This document shows positions 44,330 through 55,400 of a DNA stretch of 64,000 nucleotides, one piece after another. The stretch covers positions 1 through 64,000 of the forward strand of contig CAZDOO010000025.1 in NCBI GenBank assembly GCA_964507045.1, read 5' to 3'. The translations under genes were made by a program, and so were the position numbers. This DNA is from UBA8199 sp964507045 (lineage in GTDB: Bacteria > Verrucomicrobiota > Verrucomicrobiia > Limisphaerales > UBA8199). The first letter of the stretch is position 1; each line of letters begins with the position of its first letter. Under the pieces are notes generated by a model. That model was not told the origin of the DNA and made no database searches. It was given only the letters and a program-made list of their open reading frames with translations.

Positions 44330-47044
44330 ATGACACAAGCAATGCCAAATAGGGCGATGAGGTTTTTACTTCTACCTATTCTGCTATGGGCCGGTTTATC
44401 CTGGCTCTCCACCGCCCATGCCTCCACTCAGACGCTGGAATCAACAGCGCTCAGGCTGGAAGTGGATGATAGTCCATTCTCCTATCGCGTCCTTGAGAAG
44501 CCAACCTCGACGCTGCTCCTGTCGCAAGCGACCAACGCATTTTCGTTCGGCAGCACTGCCTATGGCGTTTCGGTCGCGACCAACTTCCTGGTCACTTCCA
44601 CGACACTCGAAGCTCAGTTGAGGCTGGCAGGAACCTCGGCGGTTGCCCGCGTGAACTTCAGCTTCACCCAGCCGGAAATTCTCCAGGTGACTTTTATCAG
44701 CACGAACGGCGCAAGCCAGATTCTGCAGCAGTTCAACGACCAGGGTGAAAATGTCTACGGCGTCTGGGAATATCCGTTCGGGGGAAGGCTGGATATTCGA
44801 GGAATAGACCAGCCGTTCCTGGGGGTTAGCGTGGTAACCAACATTAATTATTGCAGCGCGCGCGCGCCGTTCTATCTGACCTCGCGCCAATATGGAATCT
44901 ATGTCGAATCCGACGCCGAGGGGCGGTTTACCGTTGCGGTCAACAACCGGACCGGTTTTTCCTTCAATGCGCCGCAGTTGCAATTCCATGTCATTTACGG
45001 CCCGGCTTGCTCCAAGATACTGGCCCGATACAACGCCATCGCGGGCGGTTCTTACATGCCGCCGACCTGGGCGTTTAGCACCCTCTGGTGGAAGGATGAT
45101 GACCACGCGAATTTTCACGCCGGCGTAACCAACGCCCAGAGCAATGTCCTGGACACGGCGATCCAATTGCGCAGTTACCACATCCCCGCTTCGGCGCTCT
45201 GGATCGACCGCCCGTACGGCACTGGCGGTGGAGGAAAAGGCTGGGGTAATTTTGACTTCGACAGCTCATTTCCCAACCCGTCGCAGATGGTCAGCAATTT
45301 GAACGCAATGGGCATGAACGTGATGTTGTGGATTGCAAACCGATGCTGGGATCCGAGCTATCTTTACACGAATGGACTGGCGTCAGGCTATCTGTTCAGT
45401 TCGGCTTCGGGTTCGGCCGCCGACCTGCGCATCACAAACGCTTACACGTGGCTTCGCTCAAATCTGAACGCGTTCGTGAACCTTGGCATCAAGGGCTACA
45501 AGATTGACCGCGGCGAAGAGGGGGAGCAACCCGACTCCGTTCAGAACAGGAACATCACCCTTCTTCATAAGCTCGCATTTGAGGGCCAATCCGCGGTCCA
45601 TTCCAACGACACCCTGCTCTTCGCCCGCAATGTCTGCGACACGAGCCGCAAATACTCGGCCGTCTGGAATGGCGATACCACTTCAACGTTCGCCGGCCTG
45701 CAATACAGCATCATCAGCGGCCTGCGCTCCGGTCTCATCAATTTCCCAATGTGGGGTTCGGACACTGGCGGCTACAACAACGGGCCGCCGACCGAGGAAC
45801 TTTTCGCGCGCTGGCTCGAGTTTAGCGCCTATTCGCCCATGATGGAAATCCTCATCGGCAACTCCCGCACACCTTGGTATGATTACAGCACCAACCTCGT
45901 TGCCATTGCCCGCAAACAGGCCGCCGACCATCACGATTTGCTTCCCTATGCCCGCTCCTATCTCTACAAGGCCACGCAAACCGGCCTCCCGCTGATGCGC
46001 CCGCTGTTCCTCGCCTGCCCGGGCGATGCCAGCGTGACCAACACCTGGGACGAATATCTTTACGGCGAGAAACTGCTCGTCGCGCCCGTCGTCACCGCCG
46101 GCGCGACCAACCGCTCCGTCTATCTCCCCGCCGGCAATTGGATCAACTATAACACCCGGTTCGGCACCTGCGCCGGCCCGACCAATTTCATTGTGGCGGC
46201 GCCTCTTGACACCATCCCATTGTTCGTCAACGAAGGCGCCATCATTCCGCGTGGCGACATCCTCAGGGCCAATAATAATTGGACCGCCAACTGGTCGCCC
46301 CAGCTCCGAATCGAGTTCTTTCCCTCCGACACTTTTAGCAGCCGCTTCGATTACTATACCGGCAGTACCGTCCAAACCATCACCTGCTCAAATCAGAATC
46401 ACACCCTCGCCATTCAATTCGGCGATCTTGGCTTGAACGGGAATCTTGAAATCTACCTTGGCGCCTTTGGCGGCGTTAGCCGCAATGGCACGAATTTGAC
46501 TCCGGAAATTGATTACAGCTACGACCCGGCCCAACGACTATTGCGCGTCCCATTCAACGGCGCAACCACGCTTGCGGTGGCAGCCGCGCGCAGCCTTTTC
46601 GCGCCGATCGAGTTCTGGCGCACCGTTCGCTTCGGCGGCGCCGTCAGCAATCCGGCCGTATCAGGTGATTTCGCCGATCCCGACGGCGATCAAGTCCCGA
46701 ATTTTCTGGAATACGCTCTCGGCCTCGACCCTTTGTCTGCGTCAACCGAAGGACTTCCGTTTGTAAAAATCCTCAATGACTCCGGCAACTCTTATCTCGC
46801 GCTGATCTTTCAGCGGAGTACCAGCGCCACCGACACCACCTTTGCTATCAGGACCTCCGGCGATTTGATCCAATGGCTGTCAGGTTCGAGTTACTCGGGC
46901 TCGAACACGATCCCGGTGACCGCCACCACCACTGAGGTCAGCCGCAGACTGACTAACGGCATCGAGACCATCACCGTTCGTGATAACACACCGGTTAACT
47001 CTGCTGCACGGAGATTCATGATGATGCGTGTGAGTAATCCGTGA
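44330..47044 (+). CDS. GH31 family glycosidase (second copy) with C-terminal module
   Basis: The 904-residue protein has a signal peptide (RFLLLPILLWAGLSWLSTAHA). An N-terminal beta domain precedes the GH31 barrel: TWAFSTLWWKDDDHANF, nucleophile Asp393 in GYKIDRGEEGE, acid/base Asp449 in VWNGDTTS, and GLINFPMWGSDTGGYNNG. The proximal domain ends in YGEKLLVAPVVTAGATNRSVYLPAGNWI. Residues about 760-904 are a beta-rich tail (PDGDQVPNFLEYALGLDPLSA ... RRFMMMRVSNP). That part looks like a calcium-binding thrombospondin-3-like motif followed by a version of the shared C-terminal module. It differs strongly from the first GH31, so the two probably act on different linkages. Confidence 0.9.
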   Translation: MTQAMPNRAMRFLLLPILLWAGLSWLSTAHASTQTLESTALRLEVDDSPFSYRVLEKPTSTLLLSQATNAFSFGSTAYGVSVATNFLVTSTTLEAQLRLAGTSAVARVNFSFTQPEILQVTFISTNGASQILQQFNDQGENVYGVWEYPFGGRLDIRGIDQPFLGVSVVTNINYCSARAPFYLTSRQYGIYVESDAEGRFTVAVNNRTGFSFNAPQLQFHVIYGPACSKILARYNAIAGGSYMPPTWAFSTLWWKDDDHANFHAGVTNAQSNVLDTAIQLRSYHIPASALWIDRPYGTGGGGKGWGNFDFDSSFPNPSQMVSNLNAMGMNVMLWIANRCWDPSYLYTNGLASGYLFSSASGSAADLRITNAYTWLRSNLNAFVNLGIKGYKIDRGEEGEQPDSVQNRNITLLHKLAFEGQSAVHSNDTLLFARNVCDTSRKYSAVWNGDTTSTFAGLQYSIISGLRSGLINFPMWGSDTGGYNNGPPTEELFARWLEFSAYSPMMEILIGNSRTPWYDYSTNLVAIARKQAADHHDLLPYARSYLYKATQTGLPLMRPLFLACPGDASVTNTWDEYLYGEKLLVAPVVTAGATNRSVYLPAGNWINYNTRFGTCAGPTNFIVAAPLDTIPLFVNEGAIIPRGDILRANNNWTANWSPQLRIEFFPSDTFSSRFDYYTGSTVQTITCSNQNHTLAIQFGDLGLNGNLEIYLGAFGGVSRNGTNLTPEIDYSYDPAQRLLRVPFNGATTLAVAAARSLFAPIEFWRTVRFGGAVSNPAVSGDFADPDGDQVPNFLEYALGLDPLSASTEGLPFVKILNDSGNSYLALIFQRSTSATDTTFAIRTSGDLIQWLSGSSYSGSNTIPVTATTTEVSRRLTNGIETITVRDNTPVNSAARRFMMMRVSNP

Positions 47045-47077
47045 TTAAGTCCTCCACCAAATTACTAAAAGACAAAT

Positions 47078-49147
47078 ATGAAGAACACAACCTTACTTCT
47101 CGTCACCACGCTCCTGACCTCGGCCTGCGTTACTCGCGCTCAGAGCTGGTTCTTCAATTGGGACGGCACCACGGATATCACGTGTGTGCCGACGGCGGAG
47201 GGCAACAACGCGTTTTTCCAGGGAACCAACGCTAACAGCAATTTCTATTGGGAAATCGTGGATAACGGCGGCGGAGGCCAGGCCTTTCGCGAGGTTGTGA
47301 CCAGCAGCACCGGCTTCCGCTGGTACGGCTACGGGTCGCGACCGGAATACTACCGGGGCCCATGCAACAGCTTTGCGATGGAAAATTTCCGCCCCGACCG
47401 CAACGCGTTCACCTTTGCCTTCCGCATCAAAGCCGAGAACTGCACTTCGACCAGCAATGTGCGCTTCTGGAACACAGAATTCGAGACAACTGTCCCCAAC
47501 CCCTTTTGGCCGGGTGGCACCTCCTATGAGCCTTACTTCACCTACCGGGTCGAGTTCAGCCTCCGCAAGGACAACAGCACCAGCGACATCTGGCTGACCG
47601 ATTTCCGTGCCGGCAAGGATCTCGTCAAACTCAAGGTCGGCACGACCACCAACTGGCACACGGTCTGGGGCACGTGCGAGCTGCCGCCCTATCCCTACAC
47701 CACTAATTATTGTGTCTACCGGCTTTGGATTGACGGCGCCGAAGTGGCCTGGGATGACCGGGACAAGGGCGGGTGGTCGGACTGCGAAGTGGGTTGGACG
47801 CCGACCGCTAGCGCCAATGCGACGTTCCAGCTCGATTATCTGTGCTACACCTACGGGGCCTACCAGCCGGGCGCCATCGCCATTCCGGCTGAGCGCACTC
47901 TGGCGCCGACCAACGGCATCACCGGCCTCAAGACCTATCCGGATGGCACTCCCTGCCTGCTAACCAACAAGATCGTCAGTGGCATTTTCACTGATCCGCG
48001 GTTGGGGATGAAGTGCTATTACGTCTCCGAGTTGGATGGCTCGGACGGAATCAAGGTCCGGCACACCACCGGCAAGAGCCCTGTGAACACCGGTGGAACG
48101 GCGGTGACGCTGGCACTGGGCGACATTGTGTCCGTCAAAGGCGGCCTGAGCTCGGCGGAATGTGAAAAGCAGATTTCGGCTCACGAAATCACCCAGACTT
48201 CCACCGGAGCGTCCCCGGCTGCCCCAGCCACCGTGAGCGCGGCGGACCTGATGAAGTCGTATAACACGGCCCTCTTCGCACAAACACCCGCGCAACTGTT
48301 AGGCGCAGCCGTCACCGGAATGGTGAGCAGCATCGGCGGCACCAATCGCATTACCGATACGAGCAAGAGCTGGGCAATCAATCAATGGAAGAACGCGACG
48401 GTCTTCCTGCCCCAGACCGCCAATCACACCAGCCTGTGCTACTACGTCCTCTCCAACAGCGCCAACACCTTGACCATCTTCCACCGCACCATGCGCTCCG
48501 ACTTCAATGTGGCGCCAAACATTGTGGCGGACGGCGTGCAGGTGGGAGACGGCTACGAGTTTGTCGGGGGCCAGCCAACCGGCCCGCGGCTGGATGGCCG
48601 GCGCCTGCGGACGACCGGAGCCGTCACCGCCGTGAACACGACAGCGGGCTACTTTGACATCAACGACGGCACTGCGCTCGGCGACATCCGCACCTTGCAG
48701 GACATATGGGACCGCATCAACTACAGCTCGGCTTGGACGCCGCCGAACGGGCTGCGGGTGCGGTGGTCCGGTGCCATGCCTGTGCTCGGCCAGATCATCG
48801 CGCTGAAGGGCTGCGCCGGAGCGGAGCGGTTCAAGTATCAGGTGAGTACCACCATCAACGGCTCGCCCCGCGATGAGGTCGAGATAGACAAGGCTTATCC
48901 TTTTGTCGCCGCCGAGAGCTTCGTGCCCGTGGTCCAGCCGGTCATCACCCCGGTGGCCCTCACGGCCACCGGCTTTGTCGCGACGGTATCGCTCACGGTC
49001 GGTGAGCCTTACCGGATTCGAGCTTCAGCCGATCTTCAAAACTGGCAGGATTTGACCAATTTCGTCTCCACGAACGCGAACTTCTCATTCTGCGATCCGG
49101 CCGCGCTCACTCAGCCGCGGCGTTACTACCGCGCCGTGTCACCTTAA
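47078..49147 (+). CDS. Large exported protein of unknown function
   Basis: ATG 47078 gives 689 residues and a signal peptide (TLLLVTTLLTSACVTRA). Residues about 22-270 are a jelly-roll-like region with many aromatic residues (WFFNWDGTTDITCVPTAEGN, FAFRIKAENCTSTSNVRFWNTEFET, YRLWIDGAEVAWDD), suggesting carbohydrate binding. Residues about 290-600 include OB-fold-like beta segments (VSGIFTDPRLGMKCYYVSELDG, VKGGLSSAECEKQISAHEI). The last 60 residues (VGEPYRIRASADLQNWQDL ... PRRYYRAVSP) are the shared C-terminal module. No catalytic motif was recognised. Confidence 0.7.
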   Translation: MKNTTLLLVTTLLTSACVTRAQSWFFNWDGTTDITCVPTAEGNNAFFQGTNANSNFYWEIVDNGGGGQAFREVVTSSTGFRWYGYGSRPEYYRGPCNSFAMENFRPDRNAFTFAFRIKAENCTSTSNVRFWNTEFETTVPNPFWPGGTSYEPYFTYRVEFSLRKDNSTSDIWLTDFRAGKDLVKLKVGTTTNWHTVWGTCELPPYPYTTNYCVYRLWIDGAEVAWDDRDKGGWSDCEVGWTPTASANATFQLDYLCYTYGAYQPGAIAIPAERTLAPTNGITGLKTYPDGTPCLLTNKIVSGIFTDPRLGMKCYYVSELDGSDGIKVRHTTGKSPVNTGGTAVTLALGDIVSVKGGLSSAECEKQISAHEITQTSTGASPAAPATVSAADLMKSYNTALFAQTPAQLLGAAVTGMVSSIGGTNRITDTSKSWAINQWKNATVFLPQTANHTSLCYYVLSNSANTLTIFHRTMRSDFNVAPNIVADGVQVGDGYEFVGGQPTGPRLDGRRLRTTGAVTAVNTTAGYFDINDGTALGDIRTLQDIWDRINYSSAWTPPNGLRVRWSGAMPVLGQIIALKGCAGAERFKYQVSTTINGSPRDEVEIDKAYPFVAAESFVPVVQPVITPVALTATGFVATVSLTVGEPYRIRASADLQNWQDLTNFVSTNANFSFCDPAALTQPRRYYRAVSP

Positions 49148-49175
49148 GGGGGCACTTGTGTTCTCTATTCCGAAC

Positions 49176-52034
49176 ATGACATTGGAACACAGTAACCTTG
49201 GCGAGCCGGCGAGGTTTTCATCGCGCGCGACTTCTCGCCGGGCCGACTTCTCGCGGCTTCCGTCTTGCGCGGGAGGCGTCCTGGCATTCTCGGCTGCGGC
49301 CTGGCTTGGAATGGTCGCCGGGGCCGTCGCCACGGAGTTGCATGTGTCGCCAGAAGGCCGAGACACGAATCCCGGCACGAGGTCGAAACCGTTCCAAACG
49401 CTCGAAGCTGCCCGTGACGCCATCCGCGTTACCCGAGCTGAGGGCCGGCGGCGCGAACCAGTGACTGTTCATGTGCGCCAGGGGGCATACCTTCTGCCGA
49501 GAACGCTTCTCCTCGACGCTCGCGACTCCGGCACCAAGGACGCCCCCATCGTTTACCGCGCTTACGCCGACGAGAAGGTCACGCTGCTCGGGGGACGGCC
49601 CATCACCAACTTCATGCCGCACGCGGGGCAAATCCTAAAAGCGGACCTTCGGTCACAAGGCTGGGAAGGCAGCCGTTTTCGCGTGGTGGTATTGGATGGC
49701 AAGCGGCAAGAATTAGCGCGCTACCCCAACCGCAACCCGGACGACTTGAACGGCGGCGATTGGGCTTACGTGGATGGGAAACGCTTCGGCATGTATGAGG
49801 ACAGCCCGGATGAAGGCGGCTACCTTGCGCAGAATCGGCACTTGGATTTCTGGCAGCGGAACCTCCCGCGCCTCACGCGGACGCTGAAGGTCCGGCCAAC
49901 GGACATCCATTCCTGGAAACGGACGGATCAGGGCGAAGTCTCCGTCTTCCCTAGGTTCAACTGGGAACACTGCGTGTTGGGAATCGAGTCGCTTGATTCC
50001 ACCAACGGCATCTTGAACCTAAAGCCCGGAGGCTTTTACGAGATCCGGCCCGGCGATCGCTATTTCCTGCGCAACCTGTTGGAGGAACTCGACGCGCCGG
50101 GAGAGTGGTATCTCGATGACCGGACCTGGACGCTCTATTTCTGGCCGCCGACACCTATCGGCGGCAAAGCTGTGTACGCCGCCACGCTTCAGTCCATCCT
50201 CGCGATGAAGCGATGCGCGCATGTCACCTTTCGTGGCTTCACCCTCGAGAACTGTGACGACACGGCCGTGAAACTCGAGGACTGCACCAACTGCGTGATT
50301 GCCGCCAGCACAATCCGCAACGCGGGCGACTACAATGGGAACGGGGTCACGGTGCAGCAGGGTCGAGAAAACGCTGTGGTCGGTAACGACATTTATGACG
50401 TGGGCTGCCATGGGATTGAACTAAGCGGAGGCGATCCGGTCGGTCTGGTTGCGGGAGGCCACCTGGTGGACAACAACCATATCCATCATGTCGGGTGGGT
50501 GGGCCGGCGGGGCACGGGCATGATATTCCGTGGTTGCGGCCATCGCGCCTCCCACAATCTGATCCACGACACGCCGCAAGCGGGGATTACGCTCTGGGGC
50601 AACAAACATCTCATTGAGTTCAACCACATCCACCATACCTGCCTTGAGGGCGAAGACACCGGCGCGATCAGTGGCGGCGCCATTGACTGGGTGGACTGGC
50701 TGGGCGTGGTCATTCGGAACAACTACATTCACGATACCATCGGATTCGGCTACGACGAGCAAACCGGGCAATGGCGTTCGCCGTACTTCACTCACGCCAT
50801 CTATCCGGACTGGGCCGCCAGCGGCGTCGAGATTACGAGCAATATCCTGGTTCGCGCCGGCGTTGGCCTGCTTTATATGCATTCTGGCCGTGACAATGTA
50901 GTCGAAAACAACGTGTTCATCGGCGGCCCGCAAAGCCAGGTGGATTACATTGGCTGGACGACGGCCACGGGATTCTGGAGCACGAAGGTGAAGGAGTGGG
51001 CCGAAATTTATGAAAAAGCCAGGCTCTCCGCAGCGTGGCGCGGCCTGCCGGCCTTCAAGGATCCCCGCCAGGTGCCGCTTCCCAATGGCCAGGTTGCGTA
51101 TGGCAGCGTGCTGCGGCGAAACATCTTCTATTACCAGGACCAGGACGCCGTGCTATTCCGGTTCACCAACGTGCCTTTGGACCGCAATGAGTCGGATTTC
51201 AACCTGTTTTACCATTTCGGCAAGCCACTGCGCACCGGTCAGACTGTGCTCAAATCCGAGCGCGGCCCGAATCTCCTCACGAATCCCGGCCTGGAGGATG
51301 GCTTGCTGAACGAATTCCCCAGCGGCTGGGGTGGGCCGCTGGCCAAGGATGATCCGACGCGTGTGCGCGTGGTGGACGACCACGCCCATGAGGGCAAACG
51401 TGCGCTCTCGATCGAGCCGGCGCCGTTTCGGCCGGAGGACAAAGTCCCCAAAAACATCTACCTGACTCTCGGATCAGTTCCTTTCCAACCGGGAACAACC
51501 TATCGGTTGAGCGCGTGGTTGAAGGGCGCCAACGCCGACACCCGGGTGGAACTCAGCGTCTTTTCGTGGAAGAAAGACACGCATAGCTGGGATCGGCATA
51601 CGGCCTTGCTGCTCACGCCCGAGTGGCGGCAGCATGAAATACTGTTCCGCCTGCCCCGGCAGGGGGAAGCCGCCCACCGTGCCACCATGGACACCCTCAG
51701 TTGGCGCCTGACCTTCCCGAGTGGAACGGGCCAGTTCTGGGTGGATGATGTCTCACTTCGCGAGGCGCAGTTGAGCGACGAGTGGGAAGGCTGGCAGGCC
51801 CGCGGGATGGACCGCCATTCGGTCGTAGCCGATCCACTATTCCTGGATCCAACGCGCGACGACTACCGGCTGGAGCCCGAATCACCGGCCCTTCGCCTCG
51901 GCTTCAAACCGATCCCGCTGGACCGCATCGGCCCCTATGCCGATCCTCGTCGCGCTTCGTGGCCGATCGTCGAGGAACCTGGCGCTCGCGAAGCAATGCA
52001 CCGCCTTCGGAAGACCGCGAACGCGCGTCACTGA
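49176..52034 (+). CDS. Right-handed beta-helix protein with carbohydrate-binding domain
   Basis: ATG 49176 (GTG 49158 possible) gives 952 residues. A signal-type segment (GGVLAFSAAAWLGMVAGAVA) is followed by ELHVSPEGRDTNPGTRSKPFQTLEAARDAIR, the usual opening of secreted parallel beta-helix proteins such as pectate-lyase-like or GH141-like enzymes. Beta-helix coils cover about 350-600 (VTFRGFTLENCDDTAVKLEDCTN, HGIELSGGDPVGL, HLIEFNHIHHTC). Residues about 750-895 are a CBM4/9-like jelly roll (NLLTNPGLEDG ... TYRLSAWLKGANADTRVELS ... FWVDDVSLRE), then the family ending DPLFLDPTRDDYRLEPESPAL. It probably cleaves or binds polysaccharide; the exact activity is unknown. Confidence 0.8.
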   Translation: MTLEHSNLGEPARFSSRATSRRADFSRLPSCAGGVLAFSAAAWLGMVAGAVATELHVSPEGRDTNPGTRSKPFQTLEAARDAIRVTRAEGRRREPVTVHVRQGAYLLPRTLLLDARDSGTKDAPIVYRAYADEKVTLLGGRPITNFMPHAGQILKADLRSQGWEGSRFRVVVLDGKRQELARYPNRNPDDLNGGDWAYVDGKRFGMYEDSPDEGGYLAQNRHLDFWQRNLPRLTRTLKVRPTDIHSWKRTDQGEVSVFPRFNWEHCVLGIESLDSTNGILNLKPGGFYEIRPGDRYFLRNLLEELDAPGEWYLDDRTWTLYFWPPTPIGGKAVYAATLQSILAMKRCAHVTFRGFTLENCDDTAVKLEDCTNCVIAASTIRNAGDYNGNGVTVQQGRENAVVGNDIYDVGCHGIELSGGDPVGLVAGGHLVDNNHIHHVGWVGRRGTGMIFRGCGHRASHNLIHDTPQAGITLWGNKHLIEFNHIHHTCLEGEDTGAISGGAIDWVDWLGVVIRNNYIHDTIGFGYDEQTGQWRSPYFTHAIYPDWAASGVEITSNILVRAGVGLLYMHSGRDNVVENNVFIGGPQSQVDYIGWTTATGFWSTKVKEWAEIYEKARLSAAWRGLPAFKDPRQVPLPNGQVAYGSVLRRNIFYYQDQDAVLFRFTNVPLDRNESDFNLFYHFGKPLRTGQTVLKSERGPNLLTNPGLEDGLLNEFPSGWGGPLAKDDPTRVRVVDDHAHEGKRALSIEPAPFRPEDKVPKNIYLTLGSVPFQPGTTYRLSAWLKGANADTRVELSVFSWKKDTHSWDRHTALLLTPEWRQHEILFRLPRQGEAAHRATMDTLSWRLTFPSGTGQFWVDDVSLREAQLSDEWEGWQARGMDRHSVVADPLFLDPTRDDYRLEPESPALRLGFKPIPLDRIGPYADPRRASWPIVEEPGAREAMHRLRKTANARH

Positions 52035-52410
52035 CGAACGCTGCGGCACCCGTTATTTCCAATGAGCAGCGCCTGCTCGACGGGCGATGGCGCCCGTCGG
52101 CTCTTGGGGTTCCGCCGTCGAGTATCGACTCGGCCGACAGACGAGCCATGGCGATCTTCTGTTTCTCGGGTTTTGATCTCACACCTGTTTAACCTGTGGC
52201 ATAGCTGTGACATTTGTCCCTAAAACATGGGAATTTGACTAATCAGAAAGGGACACCTGATGCTTTGAATTCGCAGATATAATTCCCTACAAGATGGCAC
52301 GGTGATCGTTACGGCAACAGCCCACAATGTACCCGCCGGGATACTGATTAAAAGATCCACGGCCCACCAGGATCCAAACGCCTGTAGCTCGGGAATCCAC
52401 GCGTAATTCA
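52035..52410. other. Intergenic region with hairpin and GGGACAAATGTC motif
   Basis: A 9-bp stem cgacgggcg/cgcccgtcg (52076-52084 with 52089-52097) could terminate the beta-helix gene transcript, but it lacks a T-tract. At 52209-52220 the inverted motif gacatttgtccc repeats the sequence seen upstream of 25059. The AT-richer part before 52411 presumably holds the promoter; no convincing -35/-10 pair was fixed. Confidence 0.5.
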
Positions 52411-55400
52411 ATGAAAAAAGCGAACTCACACCTCGGCATCCTGAAGAGCCTCGGAGCCATGCTTCTGGCGCTGACCCTCATGCTCCCTGCGGCTCGGGCC
52501 AGCATTTCCGTTGACGACATCAACTTCACCACTGCCACCATGGCCTCTGGTGTTACCGAAGGCGGCACCTTGAGCGGCGGCGGCACGATGTGCGTGGCCA
52601 TCCGGAATACCGGCAGCACCACTGAAACCCTCTCCGCCGTAACCATCAATGGAACCGCCATCGCCAGCGCCAGCAACCTCAAATGGTGGCGCCAGCAGCC
52701 GACCGGAGATGTGCCGCCCGGGGGTGTTGTTTCTATATTGGCTCACTTCTTCGGCTCGCCGGTCGCGGAAGGGCTGTCGGTCACCATCGGAGCCAACTGC
52801 GCCAGTGGCCAAAGCGCCAGTCTGACCAAGACCCTGACGACGCCCAAGCTCCGAATCGGGTCGGTGATGCCCAGCGCGGACTACAAGACCCTGTATCTCT
52901 TCCTGCGCAACCGCGACACCGTCGCCTGGACGGTAAACAACGTCTACGTAGACACGGAAGTAACCAGCCAGTGCGCATTCTTGGGAGGAACCACGATTTC
53001 GGGGAGCCGCATCGGAATCGTCAAAGTTACCTACACCACAGCCCTGACCAATCTCACACCCATGTCGGTGCGGGTCCGAGCCACACCCTCAGGTGGCAGC
53101 GCGACCACCGTCGGTGCCTCAATCCGCCTGCTGGATCCCAAATACAATTTCGGCACCTGGAACGGTGCCGCCTGGGACACCGCGGAGAAATGCACCGAGG
53201 TCCGCTATCGATACCATCATACGGTCCAAACCGGTGACAATAACCTCCCCGACGAAGGCATCGATCGCACCACCAACTATTTCTATCGCGCGGTTGCGAA
53301 TCAGGATGCTTGCGCCAACACGGATCAGTTTCTTCAAGATAACGGGCGGCTCGACAGCGTTTACGCATGGTACCTGCACGATGAAGCGGAGAGAAGCTAC
53401 ACTTCAACTCATTGCAACGATGATTTCATCAAGTACACTCGGAATTCGGCGAGGCCAGTACTGATAAATCTGGCCGCGAGCAAGGTCTTCAACGAGTTCG
53501 GATGGACTGTCGATATGCCGTGCATGGACCACTACGGCCATTACGCCCCTTTGGTGAACAGCGCCCCCTCGACACACCTCCTGCAGGAGGTCATGTGGTA
53601 CAGCGATGCCTTGAAGCAGAATACAGAGCCTCTGCGGACGTGGTATTGGTTTCAGGGTTGCGCTCCCGGCACCTGGAGCACTCAGCCCGCCAACTGGTCC
53701 ATAGAATCACAATTCTGGACACACGTGATGTGCGGCGCCAAGAGCACCCACTGGTTCAAAGCCGCCGCCGGCGATGCCGCCAGCTACTCGAGCCAATTCA
53801 ATCGCATCGAGTCTTGTGCCCGCCGGCTCGAGCAGGTCAAGAACATCGTCCTTTATGGCGACACGATTGATTGTACCAGCTCAAGCAACACCAAAGCACC
53901 CACCCGCGGCATCGTCGGCGAGGAGGCGATGCTGGCGATTATCGTCAGCCACAATGATAGCAAGGTCCTTAGCAGCTACAGCCTCACATCTCTAAGTGGC
54001 CTTACTCTCACCGTCAACGTGCCTTCCTGGATCTCCATCCAGCAGGTTAAACAAATCGGCGCAGCCGATAGCATCAACGTCACCACACCGACCTACAGCG
54101 TAAACGGGCAGACCGTTACCATAACGGGAATTTCACTCAACAACAGCACCGCTGGCGCTGGCCTCGCCTTTCTAATCGGCAAAAACGACACCACCCCACC
54201 CGAGCCGCCCCTCTATCTCACCCGGTCACGGATGATCAACTCCACCTCCGTTGAGCTTTCCTGGGATGGCGCGCGAGATAACTACGGCGTGCGGGGCTAT
54301 AAACTCTACCGGAACGGGGTCGAATTCGCCGACACCTCCGGGCTCGTGTATACCAACACCTCCTACGATGCGAGCTCGGTCTACACGGTAAAAGCCTACG
54401 ACATGGCGGGAAATCTGAGCGCGGCCTCGCCGGCCTGGCCAGCGAGCTTGCCCGGCCAGTGGAAATTCGATAATGCAAACACCGGCGACTACAACTCCCC
54501 AGCCATCCGCACTGACACGTGGGTAGATGGCGCGCAGGTGGCGAATGTGGGTGTTTCCGGCGGTCAGTTGCACCTGGACACCACCAGCCAGGATGCCTAC
54601 ATCGTCACGGGAGGCTGGCAGCAGCCGGTCATGAGCATAGACTCCAGCGCCAAGAAGTTTATCGCCATAACCATGCAGCACAACACTCCGGGCACCAAGG
54701 CACAATTGTACTGGACGACCAGCGCCAGCGGCAGTTACAGCGGCAACAAATCGGTGCAGTTCTCCGTGGTGCCGAATGACACCGTCCTGCGCACCTACGT
54801 GGTTGACATGACCGACGTGCCCGGCTGGACCGGCAGCATCCAGAACCTGCAGTTCGTTCCCGCGGTAGCCGCCGGCCATGTGGACATCGACAGCATCCTG
54901 ATCACCGATGTGGTGGACGGCGGGTGGCTTTGGAATGCCAACGGCGACTCGCTGGGCTGGAACACGGATGGAAACACGGCCAATTGGACCGCGGCGAACG
55001 GCATCTGGAGCTTCGACATCAATGGCAATGATCCGTACGTCCACCCGGGCGGCTGGAATGGCTCCGGCTACTCCATGTCCGTGGATACAGCGGCCCGCAA
55101 GTTCATCCGGTTCCGCATGCAAAACCCGACCAGTTCCACCATGGGCGAGCTTTTCTGGGGCACCACCGTCAACGGCAACTCCTGGGGTAGCGGCGGCGCC
55201 TACCTGCAGTGGAGCGAAGTCCCCAGCGACCCTGGGTTCACCACCTACGTCGTGGACATGAGCGCCAGCCCCGCTTGGACGGGGACCCTGCAGAGCATTC
55301 GCTTGGACCCGACCACCACCGGCACGGGCCGCTGCCAACTTGATTCATTCTCGATCTGCAGTAACCCGAAGGCCTCCGGCGTCCAAACGATCACCTTCAA

